NCBI GenBank assembly: GCA_001776905.1
Contig: MFDM01000014.1
Coordinates: forward strand, 8,075-42,762
Source of the DNA: Candidatus Daviesbacteria bacterium RIFCSPLOWO2_01_FULL_39_12
GTDB taxonomy: Bacteria > Patescibacteriota > Microgenomatia > Daviesbacterales > UBA10151
Length of the DNA: 34,688 bases
Direction of reading: 5' to 3'
Part shown: in pieces, positions 6,526-15,442 of the stretch
Layout: the number at the start of each line of letters is the position of its first letter
Position numbering within the stretch: the first letter of the stretch is position 1
The notes under the pieces: generated by a model
What the model was told of the DNA's origin: nothing
Databases searched by the model: none
What the model saw: only the letters and a program-made list of their open reading frames with translations
Program-made: the position numbers and the translations under genes

Positions 6526-8997
6526 ATGTCTTTAAGACCCATTATTAATAATCTCTTGGATAAATTAACAGCCTACACAAAATTACCCATATTCCCGGTC
6601 ATTTTGCTAATATTTATTATTACTGGAATCTATTATAAATTAGTTATTTTTGGAAAAATTCCTTTACCGGCTGATCTTTTAGTTGCCAGTTATTCTCCCT
6701 GGTTTGATTACTATAAATTACCTGTACAAAATCCACTAATATCTGACGCTTTCTCACAATTTTTCCTTTGGAAACATCTGGCAGTAGATATTTTTAAAAG
6801 TGGTAACTGGCCCTTATGGAATCCCTATTCATTTATGGGAACTCCACTTTTAGCAACTTACCATTCAGCTACTTTATATCCACCAAATCTCTTACTACTC
6901 CTTCCTAAATATTGGGGTTGGGGATTATTTATTTTTTCCCAAACATTAATTGCAGCTCTAACTTTAAATTTACTGCTCTCACTTTGGGTTAAATCTACCT
7001 TAGCACGAATAGCAGGTTCAATCATTTTTGCTTTGGGGGGACTGATGACTACCTGGTTGGAACTGGGAACTGCCGGGCATGCGATAGCCTGGCTTCCTCT
7101 AATAATTTATTCAATTGAGAAATTTTCTCAAACTACAAAATTTAGATTCTTTTTGCTTTTGATTTTCTCAATGGTTTTACTATTTTTAGCAGGAAATGCT
7201 CAAATTACTACATTTTCTTTTTTTATTGCCCTCTTATATGGACTGTTTTGTAATTTCAAGGTATCAAAAATTTCTCATCTAAATTTAATTTATCTCTTAT
7301 TAGCTTTCATACTTATGGCTGCTTTAGTATCACCACAACTTTTACCAAGTTTTGAACTTACAAGTAAGTCAATTCGCATAAATGAAGGTTATATTGGTGA
7401 ATTCAATTATGGACTTTTAACGACCAAAGATGCATTTAAGTTTTTCATGGCAGACTTTTGGGGTAATCCGGTCACTAGAAATTACTGGGGCTTTTTGAAT
7501 TATGCCGAAACAAGCGGTTTTGTCGGCAGCTTAACTTTACCTCTCTTACTTTTTTCTCTTGTTTACCTAAAGAAAAATGTAAAGGTGGCATTTTTTTTAT
7601 TGCTTTGTTTGACCTCTTTAATTCTCAGCTTTGATAATCCAATTTCTCAATTTTTATACAGAACAGAAATACCGTTACTTACCTCATCTTATGCCAGCAG
7701 AATGCTTTTTGTTAGCGTATTTTCTATTTCGATATTAGCTGCTTTTTCTTTAAACCAAATAATTCTCCGAAAACAAGAAGGTAAGTTAATAAAAACTGTT
7801 ATCTGGTCATGGGCAGCAGTGATTGGCTGCCTGCTTGGTTTACTCCTAACATATTATCAATTTAATCAAATTTATAAGAGCTCATATGCAAAGGATGTTT
7901 TGGCTACCTATCTTAGCCGTAGCGACTTAAATGTCCCTCTTCTAATAATTTCAGCCAAAAATTCTTTACCTGCATTTATTCAATACTCTCTTGTTTTATT
8001 AATTTTTTTGATAATAAAAATTTCCCCGTTAAAAAAATTTGATGAGAAAAAGCTGAAGTTCTTTTATATACTATTCACGCTTTTTATAATTTTAGATTTA
8101 AGCAGATACTTTTTAAAATTTAATCCATTTGTTGACCAAAATATCATTTTTCCTGAAGTTTCTGAGATTAAAATTCTTCAAGAAAAGGAGGGTGTTTTTA
8201 GGGTAGGCAGAGAGCATGCAGAAATTCTCCCCCCAAACACCTGGATTGCTTACAATCTACAAACCTATGAAGGCTACGATCCTCTTTATTTATTGGAATA
8301 TGGCGAATTTATGAATTTTTTAAACCTGGGGAAATTTGAGACTGGTGGCACAAGCAGATACGCGGAATTGTCCTCAAATTATAAATCCCCTTATTTAGAT
8401 ATAGCTAATGTCAGATACTTTATCGCCACTTTAAGAGATAGCACTAAACGCATTCCTGGCGAACATTTAGATAGTAAGTTTACAAAAGCCAATTATAAGT
8501 TAATTTATAAGGGTAGGTCATTTGCTCTGCTGGAAAATCCAAATGCTTTGGAAAGGGCTTATTTTACTCCTTCTATAGAATTTTTAAAAGAAAAGCAGGT
8601 TAAGAAAGTATTCGAAGAAGATAAAGAACATGACCCCAGAAAAAAAGTTTTCCTTTCTGAAAGTCTGAACTTAGATAAAGTGACTGGAAAAGGTATTGTG
8701 AAAATAGTTGATTATTCACCAAACAAAATAAAATTACAAACCTCTACTCAACAAAGTGAAGTATTGGTGCTGGCTGATAAATTTGATGATGGATGGGAAG
8801 TCACAGTTGACGGAAATCCCACCAAGATTGTCAAAGCTAATTTAATTTTCAGAGCAATAAAAGTTCCCCCGGGAAAACATAATATTGAATTTTATTATTG
8901 GCCAAAATCGTTTGATATAGGACTCAAATTATCTACGTTTACAATCATATTGTTAATTAGTTCGACTTTAATTTTCTTAAAATTAAAAAGATTTTAG
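6526..8997 (+). CDS. YfhO-family polytopic membrane protein
   Basis: This 823-residue protein is the only glycan-type gene on the plus strand. The N-terminal helix is followed by a long outside loop with PADLL, then PLWNPY and GTPLLA, hallmarks of the YfhO family (GT-C-like proteins linked in Gram-positives to glycosylation of lipoteichoic acid). About 12 further helices follow, then an extracytoplasmic beta-rich domain (roughly 690-790) containing DDGWEVTVDG and PPGKHNIEFYY, and a last helix before a short basic tail. Expected role: transfer of a lipid-linked sugar outside the membrane. It diverges from the GT2 operon (36 bp) and converges on the long operon (11 bp gap, no room for a classical terminator). 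No strong Shine-Dalgarno precedes the ATG. Family call good; substrate unknown. Confidence 0.85.
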   Translation: MSLRPIINNLLDKLTAYTKLPIFPVILLIFIITGIYYKLVIFGKIPLPADLLVASYSPWFDYYKLPVQNPLISDAFSQFFLWKHLAVDIFKSGNWPLWNPYSFMGTPLLATYHSATLYPPNLLLLLPKYWGWGLFIFSQTLIAALTLNLLLSLWVKSTLARIAGSIIFALGGLMTTWLELGTAGHAIAWLPLIIYSIEKFSQTTKFRFFLLLIFSMVLLFLAGNAQITTFSFFIALLYGLFCNFKVSKISHLNLIYLLLAFILMAALVSPQLLPSFELTSKSIRINEGYIGEFNYGLLTTKDAFKFFMADFWGNPVTRNYWGFLNYAETSGFVGSLTLPLLLFSLVYLKKNVKVAFFLLLCLTSLILSFDNPISQFLYRTEIPLLTSSYASRMLFVSVFSISILAAFSLNQIILRKQEGKLIKTVIWSWAAVIGCLLGLLLTYYQFNQIYKSSYAKDVLATYLSRSDLNVPLLIISAKNSLPAFIQYSLVLLIFLIIKISPLKKFDEKKLKFFYILFTLFIILDLSRYFLKFNPFVDQNIIFPEVSEIKILQEKEGVFRVGREHAEILPPNTWIAYNLQTYEGYDPLYLLEYGEFMNFLNLGKFETGGTSRYAELSSNYKSPYLDIANVRYFIATLRDSTKRIPGEHLDSKFTKANYKLIYKGRSFALLENPNALERAYFTPSIEFLKEKQVKKVFEEDKEHDPRKKVFLSESLNLDKVTGKGIVKIVDYSPNKIKLQTSTQQSEVLVLADKFDDGWEVTVDGNPTKIVKANLIFRAIKVPPGKHNIEFYYWPKSFDIGLKLSTFTIILLISSTLIFLKLKRF

Positions 8998-9008
8998 ATA
9001 GTATTTAG

Positions 9009-10622
9009 CTACTTAGGTGACACTATTAGAAAAGCCAAATCACCACTTGAAAGATATATCTTTTGTAAAATCTCACTATCTTTAATATCTTTTTCAGGCA
9101 AACTCCAAGGGCTACCTATGAATAAGACGCCCTTTTGATATCTATCTTCTCTCCAATCTATTCTTCTTATAGCAAACTTATCGAATTTGAAGGCTCCATC
9201 CTGATTTTCTTTTTTCTCGGATTGAAATTTGGCCGGATCATATTTAGAATAAAATAGCAGGTACATATAGGGAATACTCACGATATTTTGAGCCTTAATA
9301 CCTCGGTACGGATCAAAGACTATTTCGCGGTAGTTATCTTTATTTTCCAAAGCATACAAAACAGTTTCTTTAGTTCCTTCCATAAATGCCTCGCCTTGTT
9401 GATAAGGAAAATAAACACTAAACACCAAAAAAGCATGAATTAAAGAAGTAATTATTAAAAAGGTAAATAAACATAATATGGTAGTCTTTACAAAAAGATT
9501 AGTTAGATTCCGGATAATTTGTAAAAAGTAAATGGTGCCCAAACTTATCACCATAATTAGAGCTGGTAAAATTAACAAGCTTCTGCCGGCACTTTGTTCA
9601 TTATTGGTCAGCGAGGCAGGAATTAAACCTAAAAGAATCCAGAGTATAATTAAAATTCTAAATTGAAATTTCTTCCGTATTAAATGAATAATACCGAAAA
9701 TTAACAGTGGAAGTTCAAAGAGATGTAATACACCCAGACCCAGTATGTTTGAGTTGGTCATGTTTAATCCGTTAAAGAAAAGAAAATCAACTTGAAAATA
9801 ATTTAGGAATCTTTTAATCCAAAAAAATATTAACAGAAAATATTCTCCGGATTTTTCTATATGATCAAGTATCACATACCTGGTATAATCGATATCTTGC
9901 ACTAGAAATACCATTTGCGCCCTAGTGTTGAGCGGCCCAAATAATGTCAAGAAAATTAACGGTAAAATTAACATAATTATTATTATTAAAAAAGTCTTTA
10001 TAGAGGATGGTTTAATCCCCTTTCGATTAAGTACTAAAGTTGATCCAATAAACAGTGGCACAAAAAGCCTATGTGAATGATAGGAATACATAGAGACAGC
10101 CAGAAATAAAGCAGCCGGAAGATAATCCTTAAATCCTTGGATTAGTCTGTAAAAGAAAATAAAACCTAAAAGAAGAAAAAAAGTCCCTATTAGGTGATCG
10201 GAGGCAAACCGTGAATAATAAATGTGCCAGGGAGAAATTGCCAAAAGTGCTGCTCCAATAAAAGATGCTTTAGAATCATTGGTCAAAGTTTTGATCAGTA
10301 AAAAGATTAACGGTATGGATAATACACCGAATAAAGCAGTAACAAATCTGACACCGAACTCATTTAATCCGAATAAAGCTATTGAGGGAACTAATAAATA
10401 TATTAGCACCGGACTTTTATAATCTCCAATTGATCTGAAGGCAATCGGCATAAATTGTCCGTTTTCATCCTTACCGGTTTTTAAAATAGAATAAGCACTA
10501 TAACCATATGCTACTTCATCAATATTAAGGCTGGGAGGATTATTAGTTAGGTTATTAAACCGCAAGAGGGCACCTAAAATAATAATCGATGTTAACAAAA
10601 TTATATTCCTAAAGTTTATCAT
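9009..10622 (-). CDS. PMT/ArnT-like GT-C glycosyltransferase, last gene of the 20-kb operon
   Basis: This 537-residue polytopic protein has the family's first-loop motif NIDEVAYGY (Asp35-Glu36) and a second loop signature GDYKSP near residue 66. Downstream, a large loop precedes the middle helices, and a soluble tail of about 130 residues follows the last one. This is the standard length and layout for the PMT/ArnT-like relatives in this window. The role inferred from the family is transfer from a polyprenyl-phosphate sugar to an outside acceptor (glycolipid or protein). It overlaps the upstream membrane-protein gene by 4 bp (ATGA at 10619-10622) and ends 11 bp from the convergent YfhO gene. 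No hairpin with a T-run is visible in that gap. Acceptor and sugar are unknown. Confidence 0.88.
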   Translation of the reverse strand: MINFRNIILLTSIIILGALLRFNNLTNNPPSLNIDEVAYGYSAYSILKTGKDENGQFMPIAFRSIGDYKSPVLIYLLVPSIALFGLNEFGVRFVTALFGVLSIPLIFLLIKTLTNDSKASFIGAALLAISPWHIYYSRFASDHLIGTFFLLLGFIFFYRLIQGFKDYLPAALFLAVSMYSYHSHRLFVPLFIGSTLVLNRKGIKPSSIKTFLIIIIMLILPLIFLTLFGPLNTRAQMVFLVQDIDYTRYVILDHIEKSGEYFLLIFFWIKRFLNYFQVDFLFFNGLNMTNSNILGLGVLHLFELPLLIFGIIHLIRKKFQFRILIILWILLGLIPASLTNNEQSAGRSLLILPALIMVISLGTIYFLQIIRNLTNLFVKTTILCLFTFLIITSLIHAFLVFSVYFPYQQGEAFMEGTKETVLYALENKDNYREIVFDPYRGIKAQNIVSIPYMYLLFYSKYDPAKFQSEKKENQDGAFKFDKFAIRRIDWREDRYQKGVLFIGSPWSLPEKDIKDSEILQKIYLSSGDLAFLIVSPK

Positions 10623-11788
10623 CTAATTTCAAAATTAATACCAAAAGTTCTCTCAAAACGGGGATACTCCCTAAGATAGATATCAGAAAAGGTTACAAAA
10701 AATTGGAAAATGACTAAGACTACAGCTAAAAGAAAAATTATCCTCTGGGATAATTTTTTATTTTGATAAAGTCTGATTAATCCATAGCTTATTACATAAA
10801 ATATAACAAAAGAGAAAATTACCAATCTATTTAAATCTACGAATTGCTTCGACAATAAGGAAGGGATAATTAAAATCAGTGAGACTCCAAAAAATTTGAT
10901 TGCTGGAGAATATTTGAATAACGAATATACTCCATAAAGAAATGGCAATAGAAATCCCAGAAAAATCGGTGGACTAAAAGAAAAATTAGCCAATTTTTCT
11001 TGAGGAGTAAAGTAGGTTGAGGGAGTTAGATTTTTAATAATTTTTAAGGATGTATACTTTACAAAATATATATACCTGTTTTCGGCTATCTTTGAGAAAA
11101 ATTTAAAACCTACCGCTTGGGCCTGTCCTTGAAAATTATTTATATCACTTAGATGACCACTTCCATTATAGATATTGACTTCATTTCTATAAATATTTGC
11201 CCATCCCACAGGATTTTTAAAAATGGCTATAAAGAGAGGTATGGAAAATAAAATAATCCAAAAAGATAAATTTTTTATATCATTTTTATTAAACAGTTTT
11301 AAAATTAAAACACCCATTATTATTAAGGGAGTCATTATAAACATAACAAACGAGCTATAGAGGAGTAAAACTCCTCCCAAGACGAAAACTATAGAGCCAA
11401 TCTTCCGATAGTCGGATTTAACAAGAATCAGTCCGAAAATCATTGTTAAAATTAGGCTGGTAAGATATATGTAAAAAGAATTAAGTGATGTTAGATATGT
11501 GCTCCAGGGGTTAAAAATATACAAGATCGGTAAGATTAACCCTTGTCTTTTATTCCAAATAAACTGGCTTAAAATTGACAAGATAACAACATTAATATTA
11601 GAGAATATAAAAGCTAACCAAAGTGGAATGACAACTGGTTTAGCTAACAGATCAGCATAAAATAAATTTTCTCCCATCAAATGAATTGGATAAAGAGTTC
11701 TAATCAAAAATGCGATAAAAAGCGAATGGATGGATATTAAGCATAAATTGAAAAAGAAGAGAAATTTATCAACTTTTACAATCTCCAT
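10619..11788 (-). CDS. Polytopic membrane protein, possible divergent GT-C protein
   Basis: I do not recognise this 389-residue protein with certainty. It has about nine hydrophobic segments and one long polar loop near 205-265 (rich in Asn and Tyr, with ENRYIYFVKY and TPSTYFTPQE), followed by a helix with a Pro/Leu-rich pattern. The position of that loop resembles the large central loop of the PMT-like neighbours. However, there is no D-E motif in the first loop and no soluble C-terminal tail. It could be a divergent or non-catalytic GT-C protein or a partner subunit. A GAGGA lies a few bases before the ATG. It follows the upstream gene by 7 nt and overlaps the next by 4, so it is clearly co-expressed with two PMT-like genes. 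Confidence 0.7.
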   Translation of the reverse strand: MEIVKVDKFLFFFNLCLISIHSLFIAFLIRTLYPIHLMGENLFYADLLAKPVVIPLWLAFIFSNINVVILSILSQFIWNKRQGLILPILYIFNPWSTYLTSLNSFYIYLTSLILTMIFGLILVKSDYRKIGSIVFVLGGVLLLYSSFVMFIMTPLIIMGVLILKLFNKNDIKNLSFWIILFSIPLFIAIFKNPVGWANIYRNEVNIYNGSGHLSDINNFQGQAQAVGFKFFSKIAENRYIYFVKYTSLKIIKNLTPSTYFTPQEKLANFSFSPPIFLGFLLPFLYGVYSLFKYSPAIKFFGVSLILIIPSLLSKQFVDLNRLVIFSFVIFYVISYGLIRLYQNKKLSQRIIFLLAVVLVIFQFFVTFSDIYLREYPRFERTFGINFEIR

Positions 11789-11795
11789 TAAGTCC

Positions 11796-13412
11796 TCATT
11801 TTTGTAAATAGTGCATCAGGATGGCGTCTTTTTTGTCTGGGCCTTGTAAAATTTCATAATTTTCCAAGAATTTTGCATCAGTTGGCAACCCTACATATAA
11901 GACACTGCCATTTAGATTACTCAAAAAAGTCTTTATTAAAGTATCCGGGATATAACCTATATAGACATTATTAAATTTTTTAAAGTCATAATTATTCAAT
12001 AGAGTTCTATATTTATTTTGCGAAATCACCACTTCCGGGTCCTCTTTTGTATAAAGGGGATAAGCAAATTCTACAGCATCTATTCTATCTGCAATAATTA
12101 CGAAGTCATACCTATCTTTATTGATGACGGCAACCTCAGATGCCAATTTTCCCGGATAAGCCCAAAAGCTGGAGAACTGATTGGGAGCAAGAAAATAAAG
12201 TTTTTGAGCAAAAAATATAAATTGGATTGCAAATCCTATTGCTACTATCAAAAGTATTTTTTTCTTTCTGTTATCCAAAATTATACTCAGACCCAAAGTT
12301 GAAAAAAGCAGTAGCGGTGGTAACATGAGAGAGCTTCTTAAAGCGTGCGGCGAATCTACCAGGGCCGTAGCAAATGGCGCTAAAACAATCCATCCCAAAA
12401 GAAAAATTACTGTTCTCCTGTTACTTTTCCAAAAACTTACAAAACCAATAAATATTAAAATTATTTCCACAGCATAAATTTGTCCCATGGTGGCCATATT
12501 GTGCCGGGGATTTCTATCTCCGTGTAAAACCAAAAAATCTACAGAAAAATTTTGTAAATAGTCTTCTATAAATACCTTCATATATTCAACTCCCTTATTA
12601 TGAAAATATTTTGCAAATTCTTGCGGCAGGAGCGTTAACGTTCTTTCGTAATTTATTCTTTGTTCAATAGACTCTTTTAAATTTTGTTGAGAAAAAATGT
12701 TAATCTCAGCAAATCTTATCTCAGAACTGGCTATAAAAGTTTGACTCAGTGTGGTTATTCCTAAAAACAAAAATATTACTACTGCAGCAAAGAAATATTT
12801 TTTATCCTTATTGAGAAAACCTCTTCCCCACTGATACCAAACTAATAATGGGATAAATACAGGTAGGGTCAGCTTATAGGTGGGGTAGGTATGTAAGGTT
12901 AAACCGAAGCTTAAAGCAGAAAGTGGATAAAGAAAGCTTTTTTCTTTTGCCTTAATGAAACAGTAAATTCCTAAAAGAGCTAGTAATAGAGCCAGATGCG
13001 CCTCAAATCCTGCTCTAGACAGAGAAATATCCCAGGGAGAAACAGTAGTTACAGCTGCTGCTATCACTCCCACTCTTTTTGAGAAGATTTCCTTGCCTAA
13101 CAAATACATCAAAAATACTATACCTATTCCTGATAAAACAGATAATATCCTAACCCCTAAAGCAGTTGGGCCAAATAGGGCCACAAAAGGAATTGACAAA
13201 TAGACATAAGCAGCAGGTCTTCCTGCACCCATCTCAAAAGTTAAAGGAAATGAGTTTCCCAGTTGATCTTTACCTGTATGCAGCAAGGAGTTTGCATCCA
13301 GTATAATTGTTAACTCATCACCGTACAAAGAAGGGGGATTATTATTTATATTGACAACTCTTAAGATAAAGCCTATTAAGATGATAATTAACAATATTGC
13401 TTTAGTTTTCAT
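11796..13412 (-). CDS. PMT/ArnT-like GT-C glycosyltransferase
   Basis: This 538-residue polytopic protein has the first-loop motif YGDELT (Asp32-Glu33). The second loop carries GAGRPAAY in place of the more common DYKSP, keeping the aromatic/proline pattern. The central outside loop contains FSVDFLVLHGD followed by NPRH, a stretch I associate with the ArnT-like relatives common in CPR bacteria. A soluble tail of about 140 residues ends the protein. It should act as an outside, polyprenyl-phosphate-sugar-dependent transferase; the acceptor is unknown. Its ATG overlaps the TGA of the upstream gene (ATGA at 13409-13412). The gene fits the operon in length and composition. Confidence 0.88.
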   Translation of the reverse strand: MKTKAILLIIILIGFILRVVNINNNPPSLYGDELTIILDANSLLHTGKDQLGNSFPLTFEMGAGRPAAYVYLSIPFVALFGPTALGVRILSVLSGIGIVFLMYLLGKEIFSKRVGVIAAAVTTVSPWDISLSRAGFEAHLALLLALLGIYCFIKAKEKSFLYPLSALSFGLTLHTYPTYKLTLPVFIPLLVWYQWGRGFLNKDKKYFFAAVVIFLFLGITTLSQTFIASSEIRFAEINIFSQQNLKESIEQRINYERTLTLLPQEFAKYFHNKGVEYMKVFIEDYLQNFSVDFLVLHGDRNPRHNMATMGQIYAVEIILIFIGFVSFWKSNRRTVIFLLGWIVLAPFATALVDSPHALRSSLMLPPLLLFSTLGLSIILDNRKKKILLIVAIGFAIQFIFFAQKLYFLAPNQFSSFWAYPGKLASEVAVINKDRYDFVIIADRIDAVEFAYPLYTKEDPEVVISQNKYRTLLNNYDFKKFNNVYIGYIPDTLIKTFLSNLNGSVLYVGLPTDAKFLENYEILQGPDKKDAILMHYLQK

Positions 13413-15442
13413 CTTACTCTATAAATCCTTGAATCTTCATTTTCAAAGACTAAATCTGCGTTAATATTTTCAACCTCAGCAGCAAATCTTTCTTCCCATA
13501 CCAGATATATAAAATCTACGTCGTACTTTTTTAAAAAATCATTCATTTTATTTGAGTCTGTACTGTCGAAAGCTTCTTTCCTCTCATTTACCAATTCATC
13601 TACATCATACCCCATTATATTAATTTGTTCTTCATCAGCAATTAGAGTTTTTCTTGATGTGAATACTGACACATATCCGGTATCATACCAGGCGTAAATT
13701 GGTATCGGCGGGTTTTTATACATATCTTTTTCATATTTATTAAAGGGCGCAGTTAAAACTACTGCATCTCTCTCAGAATTTTGCTTTAAATAATTTAGAG
13801 CTTCCAACTCCCCATAAGAAATTTTAGATAATGCAGGATTAGAATAAAATTGCCATAAAAGTCCAACCTGTGTGGGGATTGCCAGAAATATAATTATTAT
13901 AACTGTTATAACCTTTAAGACCGTAGGTCGCAAGGACGTAGTCCTTATAGCTTTTATTTTGATCTTAATCAATAAATCTGTAACTGCTATTGCTGCCAAA
14001 AAACCAAACAGCAAAAGGAAGTACTGGTTAAATTGAATTGAATTCCAGGCTACTCCTTTTTGTAAAAACAAAACTGGAATCGTAAAAGAAGTTAGGGTAA
14101 TAATTAAAAAAAACAGATTGAAAGAATTTCTAAAAATATTTTCCCTAAGCTGTTTAAAGATCGTCCAAAATCCCAAAAACCTCATTCCTAAATTCCCAAA
14201 AAGAAATATTAAAAAGGCAGTTGTTTCCAACTGAACTACTCTCAAATTAGCATTCCATGTCCCTCTGCTTAAATAATGTTGGCGTCTTAGCTCTAAATCT
14301 AACCAGTTTAATCTATCTGTTGCCACTACCATTGTTCTGATATACCACCAAGGTTGCCAGATCAAAAAATCCTGGGAGCCGGCGCTGTTTGGAAAATAAA
14401 TGCCAAATGACAGTAAGAATGACGCTAAAAAAAGAAGCAGAGTTTTGAAAATTCTCTTAGCAAAGATTTCATAGATACCCACAATTAGTAATCCAAATAA
14501 TATTAATATCCCTCCGTATACCTTAAACCCAATTATAGAACCTCCTAATATGACGCTTAGAAAAAAATACTTATAATCATATGATTTAAAATATCTTAAT
14601 AGACAAAATAAGAAAGCAGTTAAAATAATAAAAGCTGAAGCGTGTGGTGGATTTCCTAAAACTGAATGTGTTTGTGATACCCAAAAAATTGATTCTCCGC
14701 CTAAACTGCCGTGTGTTGGAATATATAATAAATACCCAAAGCTTCCGGCAAAATAGGTAAAAAACATGGCCCAAATTCCTGCAATTTCACTCTTTTTCCA
14801 TTCCCTAACAAAAATAAATGATGTAAGACCTAAAAGAATAGAGAAAAGTGTTGGCATAAACCTAAAATAAATATCCAAATTAGAAAAGTAAAAAAGTCTT
14901 GACATTTCAGACATTAAAAGATCAACAAAGAAGTGATAATTTTGTAACTTCGCTCCGGCCAATTCCGGATTTTGAAATGGAAACTCATTTTTTTTCATCT
15001 GTTCCATTAAGCTCAAATGCCATACGCCGTCGTGACCATGTGAACTCCAAAAATAGACCCCATCTTTGTAAAGTAATCCTGACGGTGCATTTACAGCCAC
15101 TTGCGCAAAAATACCTATTAGAAAAACTAATAAAAAGAGATTTTTGCTATGTATATTTAGTTTGAATTGAAGGAATTCATTTTTAAATTTAATTAATACC
15201 AAAAGTCCAAAAATCGGAAAAGTCCACATTAAAAATCTTAAATTTATAAAGGCAAAAATATATGCAATCAGCGTAAAGATTACTAGTCCTAAAACTGTTG
15301 ATAATGTATACTTTTCTATTGAGTCTTTAACAATAAACTGAAACTTTTTTAGAATAAAAAAGCCCACTGTTGTAAAACAAATAAAATTAATAGCTAAAAA
15401 TAAAATTCCTAATAAAATTTGCAATATTGTACTTTGTATCAT
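13409..15442 (-). CDS. Polytopic membrane protein with HDGVWH motif, GT-C-like
   Basis: This 677-residue protein is a paralogue of the second half of the gene just upstream (roughly residues 500-1151 there). Shared landmarks are GHDGVWHLSL (135-144), QNYHFFVDLL (167-176) and a soluble C-terminal domain. The Asp/His-rich first outside loop followed by many helices is GT-C-like and suggests a catalytic Asp at the HDG, but I cannot name the family with confidence. About 12 membrane helices are visible. It overlaps its neighbours by ATGA at both ends. A pair of tiny palindromes (13919-13946) is embedded in the coding sequence between two helices, adding a short Thr/Ser/Arg-rich stretch. Likely role: a sugar transfer step outside the membrane together with its larger paralogue. 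Confidence 0.75.
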   Translation of the reverse strand: MIQSTILQILLGILFLAINFICFTTVGFFILKKFQFIVKDSIEKYTLSTVLGLVIFTLIAYIFAFINLRFLMWTFPIFGLLVLIKFKNEFLQFKLNIHSKNLFLLVFLIGIFAQVAVNAPSGLLYKDGVYFWSSHGHDGVWHLSLMEQMKKNEFPFQNPELAGAKLQNYHFFVDLLMSEMSRLFYFSNLDIYFRFMPTLFSILLGLTSFIFVREWKKSEIAGIWAMFFTYFAGSFGYLLYIPTHGSLGGESIFWVSQTHSVLGNPPHASAFIILTAFLFCLLRYFKSYDYKYFFLSVILGGSIIGFKVYGGILILFGLLIVGIYEIFAKRIFKTLLLFLASFLLSFGIYFPNSAGSQDFLIWQPWWYIRTMVVATDRLNWLDLELRRQHYLSRGTWNANLRVVQLETTAFLIFLFGNLGMRFLGFWTIFKQLRENIFRNSFNLFFLIITLTSFTIPVLFLQKGVAWNSIQFNQYFLLLFGFLAAIAVTDLLIKIKIKAIRTTSLRPTVLKVITVIIIIFLAIPTQVGLLWQFYSNPALSKISYGELEALNYLKQNSERDAVVLTAPFNKYEKDMYKNPPIPIYAWYDTGYVSVFTSRKTLIADEEQINIMGYDVDELVNERKEAFDSTDSNKMNDFLKKYDVDFIYLVWEERFAAEVENINADLVFENEDSRIYRVR
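13919..13946. repeat. Two adjacent short palindromes sharing a GTA centre, inside a coding region
   Basis: The plus strand shows GACC-GTA-GGTC (13919-13929), two bases, then AAGGAC-GTA-GTCCTT (13932-13946). Both stems are perfect and both have the same GTA centre. They fall in frame in the 677-residue membrane protein gene, encoding a polar linker (around RTTSLRPTV) between two hydrophobic segments. This looks like a small inserted palindromic element tolerated in a loop. Copies elsewhere in the genome cannot be seen from here. Confidence 0.65.

Noticed and set aside
8998-9008. Bidirectional terminator between the convergent YfhO and PMT-like genes
   Set aside because: Only 11 bp with no stem or T-run visible.
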